The position numbers and the translations under genes were made by a program. A stretch of DNA of 64,000 bases from Acanthosepion esculentum (Eukaryota; Mollusca; Cephalopoda; Sepiida; Sepiidae), in contig OZ038517.1 in assembly GCA_964036315.1 (NCBI GenBank), positions 20,432,574-20,496,573 on the forward strand. The letters run 5' to 3'. This document shows, piece after piece, positions 35,801-47,800 of this stretch. Numbering within the stretch: position 1 is the stretch's first letter; each line of letters begins with the position of its first letter. Below the pieces are notes generated by a model that had not been told where the DNA came from, searched no databases, and saw nothing but the letters and a program-made list of their open reading frames with translations.

Positions 35801-38800
35801 TGTGATATTTTAGCCTTATGCGCCACTAGGGAGAGGCAGGCTATGATGAATGATGGGATGAAAGGGTTAAAAGAAAGTAGCAATATTAAAGGAATTGCAA
35901 TCAAGCTATGATGCATTACTATAGAGGATATAAGGGAAAATAAAGGCTTTATATTGACTATTGTTAAAATGTGATATTTTAGCCTTATGCGCCACTAGGG
36001 AGAGCCAGGCTATGATGAATGATGGGATGAAAGGGTTAAAAGAAAGTAGCAATATTAAAGGAATTGCAATCAAGCTATGATGCATTACTATAGAGGATAT
36101 AAGGGAAAATAAAGGCTTTATATTGACTATTGTTAAAATGTGATATTTTAGCCTTATGCGCCACTAGGGAGAGCCAGGCTATGATGAATGATGGGATGAA
36201 AGGGTTAAAAGAAAGTAGCAATATTAAAGGAATTGCAATCAAGCTATGATGCATTACTATAGAGGATCTAAGGGAAAATAAAGGCTTTATATTGACTATT
36301 GTTAAAATGTGATATTTTAGCCTTATGCGCCACTAGGGAGAGGCAGGCTATGATGAATGATGGGATGAAAGGGTTAAAAGAAAGTAGCAATATTAAAGGA
36401 ATTGCAATCAAGCTATGATGCATTACTATAGAGGATATAAGGGAAAATAAAGGCTTTATATTGACTATTGTTAAAATGTCATATTTTAGCCTTATGTGCC
36501 ACTAGGGAGAGCCAGGCTATGATGAATGATGGAATGAAAGGGTTAAAAGAAAGTAGCAATATTAAAGGAATTGCAATCAAGCTATGATGCATTACTATAG
36601 AGGATATAAGGGAAAATAAAGGCTTTATATTGACTATTGTTAAAATGTGATATTTTAGCCTTATGCGCCACTAGGGAGAGCCAGGCTATGATGAATGATG
36701 GGATGAAAGGGTTAAAAGAAAGTAGCAATATTAAAGGAATTGCAATCAAGCTATGATGCATTACTATAGAGGATCTAAGGGAAAATAAAGGCTTTATATT
36801 GACTATTGTTAAAATGTGATATTTTAGCCTTATGCGCCACTAGGGAGAGGCAGGCTATGATCAATGGTGGGATGAAAGGGTTAAAAGAAAGTAGCAATAT
36901 TAAAGGAATTGCAATCAAGCTATGATGCATTACTATAGAGGATATAAGGCAAAATAAAGGCTTTATATTGACTATTGTTAAAATGTCATATTTTAGCCTT
37001 ATGCGCCACTAGGGAGAGCCAGGCTATGATGAATGATGGGATGAAAGGGTTAAAAGAAAGTAGCAATATTAAAGGAATTGCAATCAAGCTATGATGCATT
37101 ACTATAGAGGATCTAAGGGAAAATAAAGGCTTTATATTGACTATTGTTAAAATGTGATATTTTAGCCTTATGCGCCACTAGGGAGAGCCAGGCTATGATC
37201 AATGGTGGGATGAAAGGGTTAAAAGAAAGTAGCAATATTAAAGGAATTGCAATCAAGCTATGATGCATTACTATAGAGGATATAAGGCAAAATAAAGGCT
37301 TTATATTGACTATTGTTAAAATGTCATATTTTAGCCTTATGTGCCACTAGGGAGAGCCAGGCTATGATCAATGGTGGAGTGAAAGGGTTAAAAGAAAGTA
37401 GCAATATTAAAGGAATTGCAATCAAGCTATGATGCATTACTATAGAGGATATAAGGCAAAATAAAGGCTTTATATTGACTATTGTTAAAATGTCATATTT
37501 TAGCCTTATGTGCCACTAGGGAGAGCCAGGCTATGATCAATGGTGGAGTGAAAGGGTTAAAAGAAAGTAGCAATATTAAAGGAATTGCAATCAAGCTATG
37601 ATGCATTACTATAGAGGATCTAAGGGAAAATAAAGGCTTTATATTGACTATTGTTAAAATGTCATATTTTAGCCTTATGTGCCACTAGGGAGAGCCAGGC
37701 TATGATCAATGGTGGAGTGAAAGGGTTAAAAGAAAGTAGCAATATTAAAGGAATTGCAATCAAGCTATGATGCATTACTATAGAGGATATAAGGCAAAAT
37801 AAAGGCTTTATATTGACTATTGTTAAAATGTCATATTTTAGCCTTATGTGCCACTAGGGAGAGCCAGGCTATGATCAATGGTGGAGTGAAAGGGTTAAAA
37901 GAAAGTAGCAATATTAAAGGAATTGCAATCAAGCTATGATGCATTACTATAGAGGATCTAAGGGAAAATAAAGGCTTTATATTGACTATTGTTAAAATGT
38001 CATATTTTAGCCTTATGTGCCACTAGGGAGAGCCAGGCTATGATCAATGGTGGAGTGAAAGGGTTAAAAGAAAGTAGCAATATTAAAGGAATTGCAATCA
38101 AGCTATGATGCATTACTATAGAGGATATAAGGCAAAATAAAGGCTTTATATTGACTATTGTTAAAATGTCATATTTTAGCCTTATGCGCCACTATGGAGA
38201 GCCAGGCTATGATGAATGATGGGATGAAAGGGTTAAAAGAAAGTAGCAATATTAAAGGAATTGCAATCAAGCTATGATGCATTACTATAGAGGATCTATA
38301 AAGGTGTTATATTGATTATTGTTAAAATGTCATATTTTAGTCTCATGTGGCACCAAGGCAATCAAGGCTATGATCAATGATGGAATGAAAGGGTTAAATA
38401 AAAATAGCTTATATTGGGACTTTGATAATAATCTCAACACCAACATACAATTTTTTATTTTGTATCTATTCTTTCTTCAGTTGCAGTATTTGTTACATGA
38501 AGCAGAATTTTCATTTTATCATCAATAAATCCAATTTCACTTTGCTTAAGGTAAGTTTTACTGATTTTATATCTCTGTAGACATATTATTATAAGATGTA
38601 GCAATAGAATAAATATTGAACCAAGAGATTTTCAATAAGTTATGATGTATTAAATACATCAAAGCATCCATGATCTCCAATGATTATATACAATAATTTA
38701 TAGGAATACATTGCAAAATTCAAGTATTTAAACAGTGAATTTTACCTTTTTTATTAAGATTTGTTTTAGCAAATTCAAGTATTCCGTTTTAGTTATAGGC

Positions 38801-41800
38801 TGAAAATCAGTATGAAATGTGATTAGTATTCTGTGTTCGTTGTGTCCAGTCTGGTTTTTGCACGTCAAGCGCGCCTCCTTCCGACTGAGAAAAACACTGG
38901 TGTTATATAGCTCTCTCAATCCAAGACTCACACTGACTATTGGCTAATACCAGCCCAGTATTGTTCACATACAAATGGACAGTGCCACCTACTTTAAGTA
39001 AAAGGTTTTCTCTGAACAGCCCATTGTAGAGGTGGACACAACTCCAGGTGCTTACCTGGTAAACCCGATTCTCCGTTACATCATCCAATGTGAAAATAAA
39101 CATTACTGTTGAGGAACCAAGGAGGAAAGCTTATTAGAATAATTGCTATGACAATATAGAAAAGACAGAAGGAAGCCGCGTCATGGTGGTGGCAAAAATG
39201 ACTGAATTCTAGATGCCAGGTCAGGATTAGTAACATTACAGACTTCTTTTTTAGATTTTGTCAAGAATTTAGAAATATATAGCCAGAGCACCAGAACAGA
39301 TATGGTAGCAATATTCAATGCACTGAATAATGGTAGATTTATAAATGTGCAAGGTGGATTCTGGTGAGAAAAATTGTGTGGCACGACACAGTGAATCAGC
39401 TTTCCTAGTAGCTGACCTAGCAATTGATTCAATATCTTTCTAATTCAGGGCCCATCCTGGGTAAGACAATAAACTACATCCAACAGCAAGGCCTCTGATT
39501 AGGTTTTGATGAGCTTGGAACCACCTCTTAATTGCTGGCGTTCTCAGGTTTCGGGGTGGTAGCGCCTGTTATGGTGCTAGCTATGGGCAAATAGTTGGAC
39601 ACTGAGATAGGGTTAAAACACTATGAAATTGTAAAAATAGGTTTTAATACCAGCAATACATTTTTTGAATAAAGAATATTGGCAGCAATACATTTTTTGA
39701 AAAAATATTACTGACAATAAAAAATCTTGTCTGAATTAAATAACCCATTGAGGTTGATATGCCATAAGACAAATCAAACCAAACATTCTAATTCATGTCT
39801 GCAGAAAATGTTAACCTAAGGAGGCACAATGTGTCACTCTTCTGGAGGTTAGCATCAGCCATGCTGTTGGAAGACTTAAATGGTCCTGTATGATGATTAA
39901 AAGATAATTTTGTTTTAAAGGCATTAAAATTTACAAGCCATTTCTTGCCCCAATTAATAACTATTTTGGAGGTCGTTTTTGAGAGCAGCTGCCAGTTTTA
40001 CTTTGTCAGACTTACCAACCTTACTAGTTAGACAGGCGTAAATTGTTGTCATCAGCATTAAATACAAAGTTGGGAATTGGTGATATCAAGATGAAGATAG
40101 CAACACAGGTCCAAGGATAGATCCCTGGAGGATTCCTGCATTAATGTGAAATGTTCATTTAACACAATCTTCATTACCCAATTTGTTAAGAATGATTGGA
40201 TGAAGTCAATTATCCAGCCAGAGGCCCCATAGCCCTTGAGCTTATGAAGAAAACCAGCATACCAAACTCTGTCAAATATCTTTGAGATATCTAGACCTAT
40301 AGCTTGGATCTTGTCATTCTTATCTAGAGCCTGAGAGACAAATCAAGTGATAACAGTTAACACGTTAGTCATTTTTGAGAAACCTAGATAAATGATAGCC
40401 ATATTGTTTATCTGAAAGAAGGCCATGTAAAGTGAGATGCTTAACCAATTCAGAGTTGATTAGTGACTCTAGTACTTTGTTAAAAAGAGGTAACAGACTA
40501 ATAGGATGATGATTCAAGGGATCAGGATGTTCACCAGAGTTCTTAAAGACAGGAATTACAGAAAAGAATTTCCAACAAGCTGGAAAGCAAGAAGCAGCAA
40601 AAGGTATTTATTATAGAGTTTGGAAATTGGGGAGAACAGAAGCTTATGTATGTCTTGACAGGCTACATACCACTTTTGAATTCAGTTGTCTTTCTCCTAG
40701 ACTGGTTGCTAATGATGGCTTGAGAGCCCAGCCTGCCTTGCTATTTAATCTATAGCAGTGGTGAGAAAAGGAAGGGTATTTATGAAAATAATGCATGTAA
40801 CTAATTTGGTGCACCAATTTCTCTTTACAAGTACCTGTTATTTGCATATCCTATATAATTTGTACATTTTGGCAGTAACATATATAACTTTTTCTGAATC
40901 AATCATTTGCTCTCTAGCTTCCCCCTCTCTTGATCTTGCTCCCTCTCTCTCTCCTTTGCTCTTTCACTCCTCTCTCTCTCCTTTGCTCTTTCACTCCTCT
41001 CTCTCTCCTTTGCTCTTTTGCTCCCTCTCACTCTCTCCTTTGCTCTTTTGCTCCCTCTCACTCTTTCCTTTGCTCTTTTGCTCCCTCTCACTCTCTCCTT
41101 TGCTCTTTTGCTCCCTCTCACTCTCTCCTTTGCTCTTTTGCTCCCTCTCACTCTCTCCTTTGCTCTTTTGCTCCCTCTCACTCTCTCCTTTGCTCTTTTG
41201 CTCCCTCTCACTCTCTCCTTTGCTCTTTTGCTCCCTCTCACTCTCTCCTTTGCTATTTCGCTCCCTCTCACTCTCTCCTTTGCACTTTCGCTCCCTCTCT
41301 CCTTTGCACTTTCGCTCCCTCTCTCCTTTGCACTTTCGCTCCCCCTCTCCTATGCTCTTTCGCTCCCCCTCTCCTATGCTCTTTCGCTCCCTCTCTCCTT
41401 TGCTCTTTCGCTCCCTCTCTCCTTTGCTCTTTCGCTCCCTCTCTCCTTTGCTCTTTCGCTCCCTCTCTCCTTTGCACGCTCGCTCCCTCTCTCCTTTGCA
41501 CGCTCGCTCCCTCTCTCCTTTGCTCGCTCGCTCCCTCTCTCCTTTGCTCGCTCGCTCCCTCTCTCCTTTGCTCGCTCGCTCCCTCTCTCCTTTGCTCGCT
41601 CGCTCCCTCTCTCCTTTGCTCGCTCGCTCCCTCTCTCCTTTGCTCGCTCGCTCCCTCTCTCCTTTGCTCGCACGCTCCCTCTCTCCTTTGCTCGCTCGCT
41701 CCCTCTCTCCTTTGCTCGCTCGCTCCCTCTCTCCTTTGCTCGCTCGCTCCCTCTCTCCTTTGCTCGCTCGCTCCCTCTCTCCTTTGCTCGCTCGCTCCCT

Positions 41801-44800
41801 CTCTCCTTTGCTCGCTCGCTCCCTCTCTCCTTTGCTCGCTCGCTCCCTCTCTCCTTTGCTCGCTCGCTCCCTCTCTCCTTTGCTCGCTCGCTCCCTCTCT
41901 CCTTTGCTCGCTCGCTCCCTCTCTCCTTTGCTCGCTCGCTCCCTCTCTCCTTTGCTCGCTCGCTCCCTCTCTCCTTTGCTCGCTCGCTCCCTCTCTCCTT
42001 TGCTCGCTCGCTCCCTCTCTCCTTTGCTCGCTCGCTCCCTCTCTCCTTTGCTCGCTCGCTCCCTCTCTCCTTTGCTCGCTCGCTCCCTCTCTCCTTTGCT
42101 CGCTCGCTCCCTCTCTCCTTTGCTCGCTCGCTCCCTCTCTCCTTTGCTCGCTCGCTCCCTCTCTCCTTTGCTCGCTCGCTCCCTCTCTCCTTTGCTCGCT
42201 CGCTCCCTCTCTCCTTTGCTCGCTCGCTCCCTCTCTCCTTTGCTCGCTCGCTCCCTCTCTCCTTTGCTCGCTCGCTCCCTCTCTCCTTTGCTCGCTCGCT
42301 CCCTCTCTCCTTTGCTCGCTCGCTCCCTCTCTCCTTTGCTCGCTCGCTCCCTCTCTCCTTTGCTCGCTCGCTCCCTCTCTCCTTTGCTCGCTCGCTCCCT
42401 CTCTCCTTTGCTCGCTCGCTCCCTCTCTCCTTTGCTCGCTCGCTCCCTCTCTCCTTTGCTCGCTCGCTCCCTCTCTCCTTTGCTCGCTCGCTCCCTCTCT
42501 CCTTTGCTCGCTCGCTCCCTCTCTCCTTTGCTCGCTCGCTCCCTCTCTCCTTTGCTCGCTCGCTCCCTCTCTCCTTTGCTCGCTCGCTCCCTCTCTCCTT
42601 TGCTCGCTCGCTCCCTCTCTCCTTTGCTCGCTCGCTCGCTCGCTCTCTCCTTTGCTCGCTCGCTCGCTCCCTCTCTCCTTTGCTCGCTCGCTCGCTCGCT
42701 CCCTCTCTCCTTTGCTCGCTCGCTCGCTCGCTCCCTCTCTCCTTTGCTCGCTCGCTCGCTCGCTCCCTCTCTCCTTTGCTCGCTCGCTCCCTCTCTCCTT
42801 TGCTCGCTCGCTCCCTCTCTCCTTTGCTCGCTCGCTCGCTCCCTCTCTCCTTTGCTCGCTCGCTCCCTCTCTCCTTTGCTCGCTCGCTCGCTCGCTCTCT
42901 CCTTTGCGCGCTCGCTCGCTCCCTCTCTCCTTTGCTCGCTCGCTCGCTCGCTCCCTCTCTCCTTTGCTCGCTCGCTCGCTCGCTCCCTCTCTCCTTTGCT
43001 CGCTCGCTCGCTCGCTCCCTCTCTCCTTTGCTCGCTCGCTCGCTCCCTCTCTCCTTTGCTCGCTCGCTCGCTCCCTCTCTCCTTTGCTCGCTCGCTCGCT
43101 CCCTCTCTCCTTTGCTCGCTCGCTCGCTCCCTCTCTCCTTTGCTCGCTCGCTCGCTCCCTCTCTCCTTTGCTCGCTCGCTCGCTCCCTCTCTCCTTTGCT
43201 CGCTCGCTCGCTCCCTCTCTCCTTTGCTCGCTCGCTCGCTCCCTCTCTCCTTTGCTCGCTCGCTCGCTCCCTCTCTCCTTTGCTCGCTCGCTCGCTCCCT
43301 CTCTCCTTTGCTCGCTCGCTCGCTCCCTCTCTCCTTTGCTCGCTCGCTCGCTCCCTCTCTCCTTTGCTCGCTCGCTCGCTCCCTCTCTCCTTTGCTCGCT
43401 CGCTCGCTCCCTCTCTCCTTTGCTCGCTCGCTCGCTCCCTCTCTCCTTTGCTCGCTCGCTCGCTCCCTCTCTCCTTTGCTCGCTCGCTCGCTCCCTCTCT
43501 CCTTTGCTCGCTCGCTCGCTCCCTCTCTCCTTTGCTCGCTCGCTCGCTCCCTCTCTCCTTTGCTCGCTCGCTCGCTCCCTCTCTCCTTTGCTCGCTCGCT
43601 CGCTCCCTCTCTCCTTTGCTCGCTCGCTCGCTCCCTCTCTCCTTTGCTCGCTCGCTCGCTCCCTCTCTCCTTTGCTCGCTCGCTCGCTCCCTCTCTCCTT
43701 TGCTCGCTCGCTCGCTCCCTCTCTCCTTTGCTCGCTCGCTCGCTCCCTCTCTCCTTTGCTCGCTCGCTCGCTCCCTCTCTCCTTTGCTCGCTCCCTCTCT
43801 CCTTTGCTCGCTCGCTCGCTCCCTCTCTCCTTTGCTCGCTCGCTCGCTCCCTCTCTCCTTTGCTCGCTCGCTCGCTCCCTCTCTCCTTTGCTCGCTCGCT
43901 CGCTCCCTCTCTCCTTTGCTCGCTCGCTCGCTCCCTCTCTCCTTTGCTCGCTCGCTCGCTCCCTCTCTCCTTTGCTCGCTCGCTCGCTCCCTCTCTCCTT
44001 TGCTCGCTCGCTCGCTCCCTCTCTCCTTTGCTCGCTCGCTCGCTCCCTCTCTCCTTTGCTCGCTCGCTCGCTCCCTCTCTCCTTTGCTCGCTCGCTCGCT
44101 CCCTCTCTCCTTTGCTCGCTCGCTCGCTCCCTCTCTCCTTTGCTCGCTCGCTCGCTCCCTCTCTCCTTTGCTCGCTCGCTCGCTCGCTCCCTCTCTATTT
44201 TGCTCGCTCGCTCGCTCGCTCCCTCTCTCCTTTGCTCGCTCGCTCGCTCCCTCTCTCCTTTGCTCGCTCGCTCGCTCCCTCTCTCCTTTGCTCGCTCGCT
44301 CGCTCCCTCTCTCCTTTGCTCGCTCGCTCGCTCCCTCTCTCCTTTGCTCGCTCGCTCGCTCCCTCTCTCCTTTGCTCGCTCGCTCGCTCCCTCTCTCCTT
44401 TGCTCGCTCGCTCGCTCGCTCCCTCTCTATTTTGCTCGCTCGCTCGCTCCCTCTCTATTTTGCTCGCTCGCTCGCTCGCTCCCTCTCTCCTTTGCTCGCT
44501 CGCTCGCTCGCTCCCTCTCTCCTTTGCTCGCTCGCTCGCTCGCTCCCTCTCTCCTTTGCTCGCTCGCTCCCTCTCTCCTTTGCTCGCTCGCTCGCTCCCT
44601 CTCTCCTTTGCTCGCCCGCTCGCTCCCTCTCTCCTTTGCTCGCTCGCTCGCTCCCTCTCTCCTTTGCTCGCTCGCTCGCTCCCTCTCTCCTTTGCTCGCT
44701 CGCTCGCTCGCTCCCTCTCTCCTTTGCTCGCTCGCTCGCTCGCTCCCTCTCTATTTTGCTCGCTCGCTCGCTCGCTCGCTCGCTCCCTCTCTCCTTTGCT

Positions 44801-47800
44801 CGCTCGCTCGCTCGCTCCCTCTCTCCTTTGCTCGCTCGCTCCCTCTCTCCTTTGCTCGCTCGCTCGCTCCCTCTCTCCTTTGCTCGCTCGCTCGCTCCCT
44901 CTCTCCTTTGCTCGCTCGCTCGCTCCCTCTCTCCTTTGCTCGCTCGCTCCCTCCCTCTCTCCTTTGCTCGCTCGCTCGCTCCCTCTCTCCTTTGCTCGCT
45001 CCCTCCTTTGCTCGCTCGCTCCCTCCTTTGCTCGCTCCCTCTCTCCTTTGCTCGCTCGCTCGCTCCCTCCCTCTCTCCTTTGCTCGCTCGCTCCCTCCCT
45101 CTCTCCTTTGCTCGCTCGCTCCCTCCCTCTCTCCTTTGCTCGCTCGCTCCCTCCCTCTCTCCTTTGCTCGCTCGCTCCCTCCCTCTCTCCTTTGCTCGCT
45201 CGCTCCCTCTCTCCTTTGCTCGCTCCCTCCCTCTTGCTACCTCCCTCATTCTCTCTCTACCCCTCTCTCATTCTCTCTCTACCCCTCTCTCATTCTCTCT
45301 CTACCCCTCTCTCATTCTCTCTCTCCCTCTCCCACATTTGCCTTCTCTCTCCCTCCCTATCCTCTCTCCCCCTCTCTCCTTCCTTTTACTTATCTATTGC
45401 TTCCTCCTTCTTTTTCACTATCTCTCGCCCTCACACTTTTTCACTATCTCTCGGTCTTTCATTCTTTCGCACCCTCTTTCGCCTTCTCCCTCCTTCTCTC
45501 TCTCTCTCCCTCTTTTGCCTTCTCTCTCCCACTCTCCCTCCCTCTCTTTCCTTCCTTCCCCCTTTCACTCTCTCTCCCCCTTTCACTATTTCTCACTCTC
45601 TCTCAAATTAGTTTGTAATTTTTTTTTTTGTTTATCCCCAGGGAGAAGATAACTTGACAGTTTATCAGTTCAACACAATGAAAGCCAAACACATTTTCTG
45701 CAAAACTTGTGGCATACAAAGTTTTTACATCCCAAGATCAAATCCAGACTCTTATGGTATGGACATTGACGGAGATTCTCTTATTAAATAAACATTCTAG
45801 TCATCAATTGAAAGTCCATTATTGGGCCAGCTCCTTTGATGACAACCAATGTGACGCTATCTTCTGCAGTGTTTTACCACCAAACCCTCGCTCCCTCTCT
45901 CCCTCTCTCCTTCCCTCTCTCACTCTCTCCTTTGCTCCCTCTCTCACTCTCTCCCTCTCTCACTCTCTCCCTCGCTCCCTCTCTCTCCCTCGCTCCCTCT
46001 CTCTCCCTCGCTCCCTCTCTCTCCCTCGCTCCCTCGCTCCCTCTCTCTCCCTCGCTCCCTCTCTCTCCCTCGCTCCCTCTCTCTCACTCTCTCCTTTGCT
46101 CCCTCTCTCACTCTCTCCCTCGCTCCCTCTCTCTCACTCTCTCCTTTGCTCCCTCTCTCACTCTCTCCTTTGCTCCCTCTCTCACTCTCTCCTTTGCTCC
46201 CTCTCTCACTCTCTCCTTTGCTCCCTCTCTCACTCTCTCCTTTGCTCCCTCTCTCACTCTCTCCTTTGCTCCCTCTCTCACTCTCTCCTTTGCTCCCTCT
46301 CTCACTCTCTCCCTCGCTCCCTCTCTCTCACTCTCTCCTTTGCTCCCTCTCTCACTCTCTCCTTTGCTCCCTCTCTCACTCTCTCCTTTGCTCCCTCTCT
46401 CACTCTCTCCTTTGCTCCCTCTCTCACTCTCTCCTTTGCTCCCTCTCTCACTCTCTCCTTTGCTCCCTCTCTCACTCTCTCCTTTGCTCCCTCTCTCACT
46501 CTCTCCTTTGCTCCCTCTCTCACTCTCTCATTCTCTCCCTCTCTCACTCTCTCCTTTGCTCCCTCTCTCACTCTCTCCTTTGCTCCCTCTCTCACTCTCT
46601 CCCTCTCTCCCTCTCTCCTTTGCTCATCATCTCTTATCCTTTCTACTTGCTACGGGTCTCACCTCACCCATCTTTTATTTTTGTCATTTAATCCTTATAA
46701 TATCATCCTCGTCTTTTGCTTCATCCATGCTGACCTCGTTTTATATCCGAGTTATTCTTCACATTGTACTTTCCATTGATCTTTGGGCAGTTTCAAGTTT
46801 TTCCAGAGATACCAAAATCAAACGAGTACAAAAATTTAAATATCCGGGAAGTGCAACATTGAAATCCAAACGCTTATTGGGATAGCCAAAGAAGCCTTTC
46901 AAAAGCTAAGCTGAGTATTAAGAAAACAGAAAAAAACTTTGTTAGAAACAAAGACAAAAAGTACTGAACTGTTACATGATATCTGTTCTCCTGTATGGTA
47001 GCAAATTCTGGGCAATCTCCTAAAAGATGATGATGAAGAGACTATAAGCAACAGAAAGATGCTGAGGATACTATGGGCCAAATATGTGAACAACAACAAA
47101 GTTCTAGGGAAAATGAATACAAAAAGGAAAATTCAGGAAGACAGTTGAAATTTCTAGGGTACATAATGAGGAAAGAGGGCTTAGAAAATATGATATTCAT
47201 AGGACAGATTGTATGCAAAAGGGAGAGAAGAAAATGCATAACATACTTAGTGTGAGAAATAGATGGCAGAACAAGGTTTAGGAGAAAGAACAAGACAAAA
47301 TTTAGTAAGAACTATGAAGGGCAGGAAATTGTGGAGAGCCATGATTGCCTACATCCTTAGGGGACACAGCATTTACAGAAGAATGATTTTGTTCATTTTC
47401 ATATTTTGTACTGGTATATTAAAACAGACAGACATGAAAATGACTTTTTCAAGATTCTTAAAAGGCTGTCCTACTGTGTTTTTTGAACTGTTGCACAAGT
47501 CAAGTTTGGGGTGGGGTTCTTACTTCAATGCAAATCAGGCCTGTGTGCGTGTATGTTTTTTTGGGTGGGGGGGTCCTGATCATAAACCTGAATAAAATCT
47601 GAAATTTAAAATCCTGAAAGATGAGAATACCGAACTTTGAGAGAAATTGAAAAAAAAAAAAATTAAATCATCTTTATTTTTAAGCATTTCCAGAATAGCA
47701 TTTAATTAGTGTTTATACATTTGAAACATTCAAAATTCATTAAAAAAATATAAAATCAGAATATGGCGTAGGCGATGGTAAAATTTAGTAGGCAATGCTT

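Noticed and set aside
29960..38412. CRISPR-like array
   Set aside because: Units are contiguous 169-bp repeats without unique spacers, in an animal intron, and there are no cas-like genes.
38319..38528. A 69-codon frame overlapping exon 3
   Set aside because: It starts in the last diverged satellite monomer and reads exon 3 in the wrong frame.
44455..45249. A 264-codon minus-strand frame rich in Glu, Arg, Ala and Lys, and similar frames at 40903-41673 and 46108-46595
   Set aside because: They are the reverse complement of the same CT repeats; charged-helix-like composition is a by-product of GAGGGAGCGAGC units.
40758..45652. Three overlapping plus-strand open frames of about 1540-1620 codons encoding Leu/Ser/Pro/Ala/Arg repeats
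   Set aside because: They arise because the CT minisatellite contains no stop triplet in any forward frame. All three frames are equally open, the sequence lies in intron 3, and real protein coding would favour one frame.
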